Positions 14,883 through 23,095 of a DNA stretch of 50,360 bases are shown here, piece after piece. Each line of letters starts with the position of its first letter. Within the stretch, counting starts at the first letter, position 1. The position numbers were made by a program, and so were the translations under genes. Source of the stretch: Bacteroidota bacterium (GTDB taxonomy: Bacteria; Bacteroidota; Bacteroidia; Cytophagales; UBA9547); the NCBI GenBank assembly GCA_004293915.1, contig RDZG01000001.1, forward strand, positions 1 through 50,360, written 5' to 3'. Below the pieces are notes generated by a model. That model ran no database searches, had not been told where the DNA came from, and worked only from the letters and a program-made list of their open reading frames with translations.

Positions 14883-16124
14883 TTATTTTTTGAAATAAAT
14901 ATCGAATCCTCCAATTCCATTTTTACGATTTGATGTAAAATATGTAGTGTTTTTAGTTTTAAAAATACTTATTTCATCAGCCGTTGTATTGATGGTTTTG
15001 CCTAAATTTTCTACAGATTTCCATTCGCCATCTTTTTCAAAAGAAAAATGAATATCATATCCGCCAAAACCTGGATGAAAATCAGATGAAAAATATAACT
15101 TTCCGTTAGAGTCGTGGAACGGATAAATCTCGTTTCCTGCTGTGTTGATGATTGGACCTAAATTTATCGGGTCAGACCAAATATGATTGACATTCAAACA
15201 AACCCAAATATCAGTTCCTCCAAATCCACCGGGCATATCTGAGCTAAAAAAAAACATACTTTCATCGGGCAAAACATACGGATGTCCGAAAGAAAATGGT
15301 TTTTTATTCATAATAAACCCATGAGGTTTTGACCAGCCATTATTACTATCTTTTTCTACGGTATACATTTTTAGTCTGAATACACTATCAGTACTATTTT
15401 TTTTATCACTAGCACTCGAAAAATATACTTTTCTTCCACCATTTATGGACGAAAGGGCACTTATATTGGCATATTCTTTCAACACATCATTTAATTCGCA
15501 TTTTTTTACATTTTTATTATTTAATAAATTGATTTCAATTTCATAAAAATGAAAAAATGGTGTTTTGTCAATATTTACTAATTTTTGGTTCGATTCCAAT
15601 GGTCTATTAGAACAAAAGAACAACGTATCACCACTCATAAAAGGCTGAACGTCATCTTGTTTTGAATTCACAAACTGTACAATTTGAGGCAAATCATTGG
15701 TTATGTTTTTTAGTTCGACAATTGAATCCAAAAAAGAAATTTGTTTTTTATAATAAACTGAATCTGATAGATTTTCTTTTAAAAGTAATTGATATAGATG
15801 TTTTGCTTTATCAATCGAGCCATTAGTTTTGTATAAATTAGCCAAACCTAATTTTTGAAATTCATTTAATTCGTTGTTGTCTAGTGCTTTAACTAAATAC
15901 GCTTCTTCTCGTTTTTTATCTCCTAATTTTTGATAACATTTTGAAAGTTTCAAATTCAGCGGTTCTTTTTTATTTAGTTTTTCTGCCAAAATATAATATC
16001 TAATGGCTGTTTCAAAATCATTTTTTTGAAATAAAACATCTGCCTTATTTAAAGCGATTTTGCTTCGATTTAGGTAATATCCACAGCTTGAAAAAATCAA
16101 AAATAGAATTAAAATGTATTTCAT
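14883..16124 (-). CDS. TPR/PD40-repeat lipoprotein
   Basis: The 413-residue protein begins with a lipoprotein signal peptide (ILILFLIFSSC, lipid Cys at about 14). TPR-like helices follow (about 22-130; ADVLFQKNDFETAIRYYILAEKL, KLSKCYQKLGD). The C-terminal half carries WD40-like PD40 repeats with motifs such as DTLFFCSNRP, ESMFFFSSDMPGGFGGTDIW and GKLYFSSDFHPGFGGYDI. This resembles the front part of PorE/OmpA-type T9SS-linked lipoproteins, but the C-terminal OmpA peptidoglycan-binding domain is absent. It is 3 bp from the PorP/SprF gene, suggesting that the two work together at the outer membrane. Confidence 0.82.
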   Translation of the reverse strand: MKYILILFLIFSSCGYYLNRSKIALNKADVLFQKNDFETAIRYYILAEKLNKKEPLNLKLSKCYQKLGDKKREEAYLVKALDNNELNEFQKLGLANLYKTNGSIDKAKHLYQLLLKENLSDSVYYKKQISFLDSIVELKNITNDLPQIVQFVNSKQDDVQPFMSGDTLFFCSNRPLESNQKLVNIDKTPFFHFYEIEINLLNNKNVKKCELNDVLKEYANISALSSINGGRKVYFSSASDKKNSTDSVFRLKMYTVEKDSNNGWSKPHGFIMNKKPFSFGHPYVLPDESMFFFSSDMPGGFGGTDIWVCLNVNHIWSDPINLGPIINTAGNEIYPFHDSNGKLYFSSDFHPGFGGYDIHFSFEKDGEWKSVENLGKTINTTADEISIFKTKNTTYFTSNRKNGIGGFDIYFKK

Positions 16125-16127
16125 TTA

Positions 16128-17096
16128 TTAAAAAAATAAGGGTGAAACTTGTGTTTTTCTTTTCTTCACTTTATTTATATTAATATTTGGAGCAAAATCA
16201 ATCATCAAAAATAACTCGTGAGAAGTAGTATAAACTGCAATTTTATTAAAATTATAATCAAATGCATAGCCAATTTTTATATCCGAATATCCGCCTGAAA
16301 GAATTAGATCCGAAATTTTTAAGCCTATTTGCCCACTCAACATCGATGGATTTCTGTAGTTTGCACCAAACCAAAAAAGTTCTTTATATTTCAGATGTAA
16401 ACCCATATCAATAAGTTTTTGATTTGTAGAAATATAGCGAATTAAAAAATGTGGAGTTAGGCTAAAATCTTCATTTATTTTAAAATTATAACCACCAATA
16501 AAATAGTAATGCGGAAGTATATTCGTATATAAAAAATTTGATTTGGACTGATTTTGAGTCAAAATATGCATAGCAGAAATTCCTAAAAAGAATTTTTTAT
16601 GTTGAAAATATAAACCTGATCCTAAATCTGGATTAATAGTTATAGTTTTTTCAGAAGCTATCATTGGGTCGGATTCGTCTTCAATTTTGAGCAAGCTAGG
16701 GTCTTTTTTTATTTGATTTAAGCCGAATGCCATTCCAAATGAAAGTGTGCTTTTTTCGATTTTAATTCGATATGAAGCATTTACAGATACATTTGTACGA
16801 CTCAAAACAGGCGTATTGCTATGTAAAACAACACCTCCTATTCCCATTTTTTGTTGCCATATTGGTGTGTCAATAGTAAAAAGTCCGTTTTGCTGCAATG
16901 CCCCAAATTGGGAATTTAATCGTTTATAAAATAACCCAACTTGCAGATATGGTCGGTACCCTGTAAAGGCTGGATTTATATAAATTCCATTTTGGGTGTA
17001 GTTTGAAAAATAAGCATCTGTTTGAGCATCACATAACATCAAGCTTATTAAATATAAAATCAAAAAAAAGTAGGATATTTTTTTACTTCGACACAT
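16128..17096 (-). CDS. PorP/SprF-family T9SS outer-membrane protein
   Basis: The protein (322 residues from the chosen start) has a signal peptide ending near LMLCDAQ, then the family signature AYFSNYTQNGIYINPAFTGYRP and a series of amphipathic beta strands ending in a C-terminal strand, consistent with an outer-membrane barrel. PorP/SprF proteins are linked to T9SS, and SprF-like members are needed for export or attachment of partner proteins with type B CTDs. A longer frame reaches 17159, but the ATG at 17096 puts the signal peptide at the N-terminus and gives a 14-nt overlap with the type B CTD gene upstream. That pairing makes this the likely dedicated partner of the 17083-18138 product. 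Confidence 0.88.
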   Translation of the reverse strand: MCRSKKISYFFLILYLISLMLCDAQTDAYFSNYTQNGIYINPAFTGYRPYLQVGLFYKRLNSQFGALQQNGLFTIDTPIWQQKMGIGGVVLHSNTPVLSRTNVSVNASYRIKIEKSTLSFGMAFGLNQIKKDPSLLKIEDESDPMIASEKTITINPDLGSGLYFQHKKFFLGISAMHILTQNQSKSNFLYTNILPHYYFIGGYNFKINEDFSLTPHFLIRYISTNQKLIDMGLHLKYKELFWFGANYRNPSMLSGQIGLKISDLILSGGYSDIKIGYAFDYNFNKIAVYTTSHELFLMIDFAPNININKVKKRKTQVSPLFF

Positions 17097-18138
17097 AAAA
17101 ATAGCCTTTGTAACTTTTGCTTGTTGAAATATCTGTAAAATGCCAAAAATACATTCCATTATCTAGGTTTGTTGGCGTCCATGTATTGTCATAATTCTTT
17201 TTTCTAAACAATTCATTGTTCCATTGATTAAATATAACTAATTCATTTTCAATATATTTTGAAATATTATTAACATGAAAATAGTCGTTTTTGCCGTCAT
17301 TGTTAGGAGTTACATATTCGTAAACTTTAAAATTTTCCTCTGGTTTAGAAATTGTATGAAATATTTTTTTCATATTACTCTTACAACCATTTTTATTTGT
17401 ATAATTATAAGTAATTGTGTCTGTTTTTGCCTCAAAACCAGCAGTAAAAACATCATTAATCATACTTTTTCCGCTAAATGTTCCTCCTTTTGGAATTGGC
17501 TTTAAGGTAATAGTGTCTCCAAAAAACAAAGTGTCTTTTCGTGTTTCAATAAGTAGTGGAGTGTTTTCATGAACTTTTAATAAAAAATTGATTGTTAAAA
17601 TATTGCAAGAGTTTTCTTTAATAAAAATAGTACCAGATGTATTTATTTCAGAGGTAATAGTTTGAATAAAATAATCAGTTCCTTCATGTGTTTTTCCATC
17701 TAGAAAATTCCAATTGTAATTTAAACCTGAAATACTTTTCAAAAAAAGTTTTGCAGATTGTCCGATACATAATTGTGAATCGGAATTTAAACTCAAGTTA
17801 TTTGCTTCTGTTTGTTTTTGTGAAGTAACATAAAACGTTTGTATAACAGATCGAGCAGAATCAAAAATAGCATTTCCAGTTTGATATGCTCTAATACTTA
17901 CTAGTCCAAGTTTTGAAGGTATAAAATGATTACCAGAAATACTTCCATTATTTCCAATAATCGCAAAAGAAACTATCAATCCTGAAGAAGCACTGGCAAA
18001 TAATTTAATCGAATCAAAACAGTTTTGATTTGGAATGCTTGCAAATGTGATATTTTGTGGGGATAAACCAGCAGCTTTTATTGAGAAAAAAAGTGTACAT
18101 AAAATCCATAAATGAAAACGTTTAATATTCATCAACAA
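17083..18138 (-). CDS. Secreted protein with T9SS type B (gliding-motility-associated) CTD
   Basis: The 351-residue protein has an N-terminal signal peptide (about 1-24), an Ig/cadherin-like region (about 28-105; SGNHFIPSKLGLVSIRAYQTGNA), a PKD-like middle with paired cysteines (about 115-265) and a type B CTD (about 270-351). The CTD shows VTPNNDGKNDYFHV, LVIFNQWNNELFRKKNYDNTW and DNGMYFWHF. It is exported through T9SS. The next gene encodes a PorP/SprF protein overlapping it by 14 nt, an arrangement typical of type B substrates and their dedicated partners. The start could also be the ATG at 18132. Confidence 0.85.
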   Translation of the reverse strand: MLMNIKRFHLWILCTLFFSIKAAGLSPQNITFASIPNQNCFDSIKLFASASSGLIVSFAIIGNNGSISGNHFIPSKLGLVSIRAYQTGNAIFDSARSVIQTFYVTSQKQTEANNLSLNSDSQLCIGQSAKLFLKSISGLNYNWNFLDGKTHEGTDYFIQTITSEINTSGTIFIKENSCNILTINFLLKVHENTPLLIETRKDTLFFGDTITLKPIPKGGTFSGKSMINDVFTAGFEAKTDTITYNYTNKNGCKSNMKKIFHTISKPEENFKVYEYVTPNNDGKNDYFHVNNISKYIENELVIFNQWNNELFRKKNYDNTWTPTNLDNGMYFWHFTDISTSKSYKGYFYVSK

Positions 18139-18191
18139 ATATTAAAAACTTTTTTGACATTTGTTAATTGATAACTGACTTAAAAATATTT

Positions 18192-18380
18192 TTACTTCTT
18201 TTCAACTATTGCCAAATCTGCAATAGAAGCCAAAATAATTAATGAAATAACGGGTAAAACACAGGTTAGACCTGTCCAAAACCAAAAGTTTCTTCCTCTG
18301 GTTTTGGCTGTCCAACCTGTCATTAATGGAAGTGCTAAATAAATTATGAGTATAGGCCACATTAAAATTAAAGCTTCCAT
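18192..18380 (-). CDS. Small two-segment membrane protein
   Basis: The 62-residue protein has two hydrophobic segments (about 3-20 and 33-52) joined by a positively charged loop (TAKTRGRNFW). It starts 10 bp after the stop of the frameshifted synthase gene on the same strand, so it is probably in that operon. No family is recognised. Confidence 0.55.
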   Translation of the reverse strand: MEALILMWPILIIYLALPLMTGWTAKTRGRNFWFWTGLTCVLPVISLIILASIADLAIVEKK

Positions 18381-18390
18381 ATTTGATTGA

Positions 18391-19580
18391 TTAATAGGTA
18401 AATGCTAATTCTGCACCAACTTTTTCGTGCCAAGGTAAGCCATATTTGTTTAACATTTCTAAAAAAGGTTTTGGATCGAATTCTTCGGTGTTGTAAACGC
18501 CAGGTTTCATCCAAATATCTTTCAGCATCATCATCGCTCCAATCATCGCAGGTACTCCTGTTGTATATGACACACCTTGAGCTTTAACTTCTTTGTAGCA
18601 ATCGGCATGGTGGCAGTTGTTCCAGATAAAATAGGTTTGTTCTTTGCCATTTTTAATTCCTTTTATTTGGCAGCCGATTGAGGTTTGACCTGTATAATTT
18701 TCTCCCAAACTTCCTGGATCTGGCAAAACAGCTTTCAGAAATTCCAACGGAACTATGTCTATTCCTTGAAATTTAACTGGAGCAATTGATGTCATTCCTA
18801 CATTTTGCAACACTTCTAAGTGTGTTAAGTATTGTTGTCCAAATGTCATCCAAAAACGAGCTCTTTTCAATGTAGGGAAGTTTTTAACCAACGATTCTAA
18901 TTCTTCGTGAAATAGCAAATACGATTCTCATTTGGGTAATCTACAGGTTGATGAATCGACATCGGTTCGATTTCTATCCATTTTCCATTCTCCCAATATT
19001 TTCCTTTTTGAGTGATTTCTCGGATGTTAATTTCTGGATTAAAATTAGTTGCAAATGCTTTTCCGTGTGAGCCTGCATTGCAATCAACAATATCTAAATA
19101 ATGTATTTCGTCAAAATGACTTACAGCAGCGTGTTTAGTAAAAATATTAGTTACACCTGGGTCGAAACCACAACCCAAAAGTGCCATTAAACCAGCTTTT
19201 TTAAATTTTTCTTGATAAGCCCATTGCCACGAATATTCAAATTTTGCAACATCTTTTGGTTCGTAATTGGCTGTGTCTAAGTAATGTACACCTGTTTCGA
19301 GGCAAGCATCCATTATGGTTAAATCCTGATAAGGAAGTGCCACATTGATTACCAATTTTGGATTAAAAGATTTTATTAATGCAACCAATTCGGGTACATT
19401 GTCGGCATCAACCTGAGCAGTTTTTATTTTATTGCCACCAATATCTGCCGCAATTTTATCGCATTTTGATTTTGTACGACTTGCCAACATAATTTCCGTA
19501 AATACTTCGGGTACTTGTGCACATTTGTGTGTTACAACCGAACCAACACCTCCAGCTCCAATAATTAAAACTTTGCTCAT
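18391..19580 (-). pseudogene. Carboxynorspermidine synthase-like (saccharopine dehydrogenase family), frameshifted
   Basis: Two overlapping frames add up to one enzyme of about 395 residues. The N-terminal part (19580 to about 18925) has the Rossmann motif VLIIGAGGVGSVVTHKCAQ, VDADNVPELVALI, and GCGFDPGVTNIFTKHA. The C-terminal part (about 18925 to 18391) has YLLFHEELESL, RARFWMTFG, TSIGCQIKGIKNG and YTTGVPAMIGAMMM. Together they match carboxynorspermidine (carboxyspermidine) synthase of spermidine biosynthesis. A single missing base at about 18920-18935 shifts the frame, and the first frame then stops at 18897. I chose the start ATG at 19580 because the -7 box at 19606-19613 lies inside the longer frame. 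Real mutation versus sequence error is undecided. Confidence 0.82.
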
Positions 19581-19605
19581 AGATTTTTTGCTAATATTTT
19601 TTTTA

Positions 19606-19613
19606 CAAAAATA
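19606..19613 (-). promoter_or_regulatory. Candidate -7 box for the synthase gene
   Basis: The minus-strand reading is TATTTTTG, 25 bp upstream of the ATG at 19580, matching TAnnTTTG. Confidence 0.5.
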
Positions 19614-19705
19614 GACATAAAACATTTTCTAATGTGATATTTACAAAAAAATAACATAGAATTTATCCTTTTTAAAAAAAAATTAGTAACTCTTTATATT
19701 TCCTT

Positions 19706-19713
19706 TATTTTTG
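19706..19713 (+). promoter_or_regulatory. Candidate -7 box for isocitrate dehydrogenase
   Basis: TATTTTTG fits TAnnTTTG and lies 50 bp before the ATG at 19764. Confidence 0.45.
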
Positions 19714-19763
19714 CATCACTTTTATCAATAGTATATCTAAAAACAAATAATTGTAATATAATT

Positions 19764-20993
19764 ATGACAAAAATTAAAGTTGCTAATCCTGTTGTTGAAC
19801 TTGATGGCGATGAAATGACCCGAATTATTTGGAAGTTCATTAAAAACAAACTTATCACACCTTATTTAGATGTTGATATTAAATATTTTGATTTAGGAAT
19901 GGAGCATAGAGATGCAACCAACGATCAAGTAACTGTTGATGCTGCCGAAGCTATAAAAAAATATAGTGTAGGTATCAAATGTGCTACTATCACACCTGAT
20001 GAGCAACGTGTAAAAGAATTCAACTTAAAACAAATGTGGAAATCGCCAAACGGCACTATCCGCAATATTTTAGACGGTACAGTTTTTAGAGAGCCAATTG
20101 TTTGTAAAAACGTCCCTCGTTTGGTTCCAAACTGGACAGCACCCATTATGGTTGGTCGTCATGCGTTTGGTGATCAATACCGAGCAACCGATTTTGTTAC
20201 TAAAGGAAAAGGTAAATTAACTATTACTTATACACCAGAAGATGGTTCGCCTGTTCAATCTTTTGAAGTTTACAATTATAAAGGTGATGGTGTTGCTATG
20301 GCAATGTACAATACCGATGAGTCTATCAAAGGTTTTGCAAATTCATGTTTCAATACTGCATTGCAAAAAAAATGGCCCTTGTATCTATCTACAAAAAATA
20401 CCATTTTGAAAAAGTATGATGGTCGTTTTAAAGATATTTTTGAAGAAATTTATCAGAAAGAATATAAATCAAAATTTGAAGCAGCTGGAATAGTTTACGA
20501 ACACCGTTTAATCGATGACATGGTTGCTTCGGCACTGAAATGGAATGGAAATTTTGTTTGGGCATGTAAAAACTATGATGGCGATGTGCAATCAGATACT
20601 GTGGCTCAAGGTTTTGGTTCACTTGGTTTGATGACATCAGTACTTGTTACACCCGATGGAAAAACAATGGAAGCAGAAGCTGCCCACGGCACTGTAACTC
20701 GCCATTACAGAGACCACCAAGCGGGTAAACCTACTTCTACAAATCCAATTGCATCTATTTTTGCCTGGACTCGTGGACTTGAGTTTAGAGGCAAATTAGA
20801 TAACAATCAAGCTTTAATTAACTTTTGTCAAACCTTAGAAAAAGTATGTGTGTCTACCGTAGAAAGCGGAAAAATGACCAAAGATTTAGCTGTTTGTATT
20901 CATGGAAACAAAGTTACACATGGCGAACATTATTTATATACCGAAGAGTTTTTAGATGCCATTGATCAAAATTTGAAAAAAGCGTTGGCATAA
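19764..20993 (+). CDS. icd: NADP-dependent isocitrate dehydrogenase (eukaryotic-type, homodimeric)
   Basis: The 409-residue enzyme converts isocitrate to 2-oxoglutarate in the TCA cycle. Diagnostic blocks are [18 protein letters not shown], the substrate-binding [32 protein letters not shown], the metal-binding [13 protein letters not shown] and NYDGDVQSD, and the cofactor segment [12 protein letters not shown]. Length and motifs are those of the type II dimeric NADP enzyme, not the Escherichia coli type. The gene stands alone, with its own -7 box and a strong terminator downstream. The symbol is used by function. Confidence 0.96.
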   Translation: MTKIKVANPVVELDGDEMTRIIWKFIKNKLITPYLDVDIKYFDLGMEHRDATNDQVTVDAAEAIKKYSVGIKCATITPDEQRVKEFNLKQMWKSPNGTIRNILDGTVFREPIVCKNVPRLVPNWTAPIMVGRHAFGDQYRATDFVTKGKGKLTITYTPEDGSPVQSFEVYNYKGDGVAMAMYNTDESIKGFANSCFNTALQKKWPLYLSTKNTILKKYDGRFKDIFEEIYQKEYKSKFEAAGIVYEHRLIDDMVASALKWNGNFVWACKNYDGDVQSDTVAQGFGSLGLMTSVLVTPDGKTMEAEAAHGTVTRHYRDHQAGKPTSTNPIASIFAWTRGLEFRGKLDNNQALINFCQTLEKVCVSTVESGKMTKDLAVCIHGNKVTHGEHYLYTEEFLDAIDQNLKKALA

Positions 20994-21010
20994 TCTTATT
21001 CAATATTTTC

Positions 21011-21053
21011 TTTTTAAAGAAGCCTTTCGATTTTTTGGTAGGCTTCTTTTTTT
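21011..21053 (+). terminator. Terminator after icd
   Basis: AAAGAAGCCT (21016-21025) pairs with AGGCTTCTTT (21040-21049) around a 14-nt loop and is followed by a T-run. Confidence 0.88.
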
Positions 21054-21081
21054 ATACATATTTACCAAAATATAATTTAAT

Positions 21082-21846
21082 ATGGATTTATTTTTAACAG
21101 ACAAAGTCATAATCATAACAGGAGCTTCAAAAGGCATAGGATTAGCCACTGCCAAGGCATTTGAAGCAGAAGGTTGCAAAGTAGTAATTTTTGATGTAGA
21201 TAGGGCAGGGGAGCGGCAGGTAAATGGCAATATATTGTTCAAGTATTGTGATATTACAAACGAAAACGATGTAAAAAACGCCATAGATTGGGTAATAAAT
21301 ACTTGTGGCAAAATTGATGTTTTGGTAAATAATGCTGCCGTTTTTCATTTTGCGCCAGCCGAAACCACCACAGATGAAATGTTAAACGCCATGTTGTCTG
21401 TCAATATAAAATCATATTTTTTTATGGCAAAGTATGCACTTCCGCATCTTAAAAACGCTACTCATCCTGTAATTGTAAATTTATCAAGTGGCGTTGCTTT
21501 TCAATATCAAGCAGGTATGGCAGCTTATTCCACTACTAAAACCGCTATTTTGGGTTTCACACGCAGTTTAGCAGTCGATTATGCTCCTTGGCTTCGGGCT
21601 GTTTCGGTTTGTCCGGGTGCAACTTTAACTCCTTCTTTGCAACGCGACATTGATGCTCGCTCAGGAGCCGAAAAAGATAAATTTGTGAAAGCAACCGAAA
21701 GTATTTCGTTATTAAACAGACTTGGCAAATCCGAAGAAGTGGCTGATTTTATTACTTTTATTGCAAGTCCAAGAGCTGGATTTTGCACAGGTCATGCGTT
21801 TCGCATCGATGGGGGAGTAGGAATCCGAATTGATGGCGACAAATAG
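21082..21846 (+). CDS. Short-chain dehydrogenase/reductase
   Basis: This 254-residue classical SDR has the cofactor motif TGASKGIG (about 13-20), NNAA (about 87-90), a catalytic Ser in VNLSSGVA and YSTTK (YxxxK) in the active site. The C-terminal TGHAFRIDGG closes the fold. It acts as an NAD(P)-dependent alcohol/ketone oxidoreductase; the substrate cannot be told. VIFDVDR at the end of the second strand has an Asp that usually favours NAD(H). It lies 88 bp after icd, but a terminator separates them. Confidence 0.9.
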   Translation: MDLFLTDKVIIITGASKGIGLATAKAFEAEGCKVVIFDVDRAGERQVNGNILFKYCDITNENDVKNAIDWVINTCGKIDVLVNNAAVFHFAPAETTTDEMLNAMLSVNIKSYFFMAKYALPHLKNATHPVIVNLSSGVAFQYQAGMAAYSTTKTAILGFTRSLAVDYAPWLRAVSVCPGATLTPSLQRDIDARSGAEKDKFVKATESISLLNRLGKSEEVADFITFIASPRAGFCTGHAFRIDGGVGIRIDGDK

Positions 21847-21847
21847 C

Positions 21848-22999
21848 CTATATTTTATAAATTCGTTTGAGCCATAATCTAAATCCTGGATCTACAAACG
21901 TAATGGTTTTGCCCATTTTATCTATCATGTCTTTTTTCAATAGTCCATTGATTGCTCGAATTACATTGGCAGACGAACCCAATTTGTATTTTGAAATAAC
22001 TTCTTGAGATGTAAAATTTTTATCAATTCCACTGCAAAGTGCTTTTAAGAAATTGGTTTGTGGAGCAGTAAGAAGCTCTAATTCAAGTTGATATAGAATT
22101 CTATTTTGCTCAAAAAAGCGTTCTAGCGCCATATTTACAATTTCTTTTGAAACCTCATTTTTGGTGATTTCCCAAATCAAATACGATAATTGTTGCACAT
22201 AATACGAATTACACTCCATCAAATCGGTAATTTGTGTACAAAATTCTGGGGCTATTTTTTTATTAAATCGTTCAAAATTTTGAATAATAAAACTTTCCCA
22301 TTCTTGGGCTTCTATTTTTTCGAGGTAATAACTTTGTCCGAAACGATAAAATGGAAACGAGCGTTTTTCAAATAATTCCATCATCAAATGCCGTTTGCTG
22401 CCATAAAGACAATAGGTTACATTTTTATGGTGTTGCCATTGGGCTCGCAAGCGTTTCTGAAAAAGTAATGGATTTTCAAATCCACCAATATTTTGAAATT
22501 CGTCTATGCAAACTATGATTTTAAAGTTGTTTTTTATAGCTAATTTTTCAGGCAAATTTAAAATATCAATAAAATTATTTTTGCCGTCTTTTAAGTTTAA
22601 CGAAAGTTTCAGGTCTGTATTTGGGTCTACAGAATAGCTAAAAACTGGCATAAATGCGGCTAGATATTCCTTTGCAGTAGTTTTCCATTCTTCAAATTTA
22701 GTAGAAGTAGATTTGATAATTTCTTGGCTATACAGCTCATAAAAATCATCTTCATCTTTTATATTGAAAAGGTCTATTTGGCAAATTTTGTAGTTTGGAT
22801 ATTGGTCAGCAATTTGCTCTGTTATTTTTTGAATGAGTGAACTTTTCCCCCATCTGCGTGGCGAAATTAATATGGTGTGTATGCCGTTTCTGAAATCTCT
22901 AATCAGATTAGTCATATCTCGTGATCGATTGGTAAAGCCTTGCCCGTGGGCTACTTTTCCAAACATAAACGGATTTAATGGGTCATTCAACAAACGCAT
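21848..22999 (-). CDS. ATPase_2-family AAA ATPase with C-terminal winged helix (paralogue 2)
   Basis: The 383-residue protein has the P-loop variant SPRRWGKSS (46-54) and Walker B VCIDEFQN (163-170). YCLYGSKRHLMMELF (about 196-210) corresponds to the sensor segment of paralogue 1, and the C-terminal winged-helix region (about 325-383) has TSQEVISKYKLGSSANVIRAINGLLKKDMI. Its order and spacing match the 9296-10435 gene throughout, though sequence identity is modest. A 52-bp palindrome lies 39 bp upstream of the ATG, the same position as in paralogue 1 but with a different sequence. The gene is convergent with the SDR (1-bp gap). Role unknown; the family is often linked to mobile or stress-related loci. 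Confidence 0.85.
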   Translation of the reverse strand: MRLLNDPLNPFMFGKVAHGQGFTNRSRDMTNLIRDFRNGIHTILISPRRWGKSSLIQKITEQIADQYPNYKICQIDLFNIKDEDDFYELYSQEIIKSTSTKFEEWKTTAKEYLAAFMPVFSYSVDPNTDLKLSLNLKDGKNNFIDILNLPEKLAIKNNFKIIVCIDEFQNIGGFENPLLFQKRLRAQWQHHKNVTYCLYGSKRHLMMELFEKRSFPFYRFGQSYYLEKIEAQEWESFIIQNFERFNKKIAPEFCTQITDLMECNSYYVQQLSYLIWEITKNEVSKEIVNMALERFFEQNRILYQLELELLTAPQTNFLKALCSGIDKNFTSQEVISKYKLGSSANVIRAINGLLKKDMIDKMGKTITFVDPGFRLWLKRIYKI

Positions 23000-23038
23000 A
23001 TTAGTATGTATTTTATTACAAATATATGTGTTTATTTT

Positions 23039-23090
23039 TTACTAACAAGTTTGTTACTAACATTTTTGTTACTAACAAACTTGTTAGTAA
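23039..23090. repeat. 52-bp palindrome upstream of ATPase paralogue 2
   Basis: Two 24-nt arms (23039-23062, 23067-23090) pair at 23 of 24 positions around a TTTT loop. It contains two exact tandem copies of the 11-nt near-palindrome TGTTACTAACA (23052-23062 and 23067-23077), with centres 15 nt apart. On the minus strand the stem is followed by A-rich and not T-rich sequence, so it does not look like a terminator of the upstream DoxX gene. Confidence 0.92.
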
Positions 23091-23095
23091 TTATA

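Noticed and set aside
18897..18940. Programmed frameshift in the synthase gene
   Set aside because: No slippery heptamer or downstream pseudoknot is evident, and the family is not known for recoding; a missing base is simpler.
23039..23090. Palindrome considered as a terminator for the DoxX-like gene
   Set aside because: The stem is AT-rich and is followed by A-rich sequence on that strand; the tandem 11-mers and the match in layout to 10472-10518 favour a binding site.
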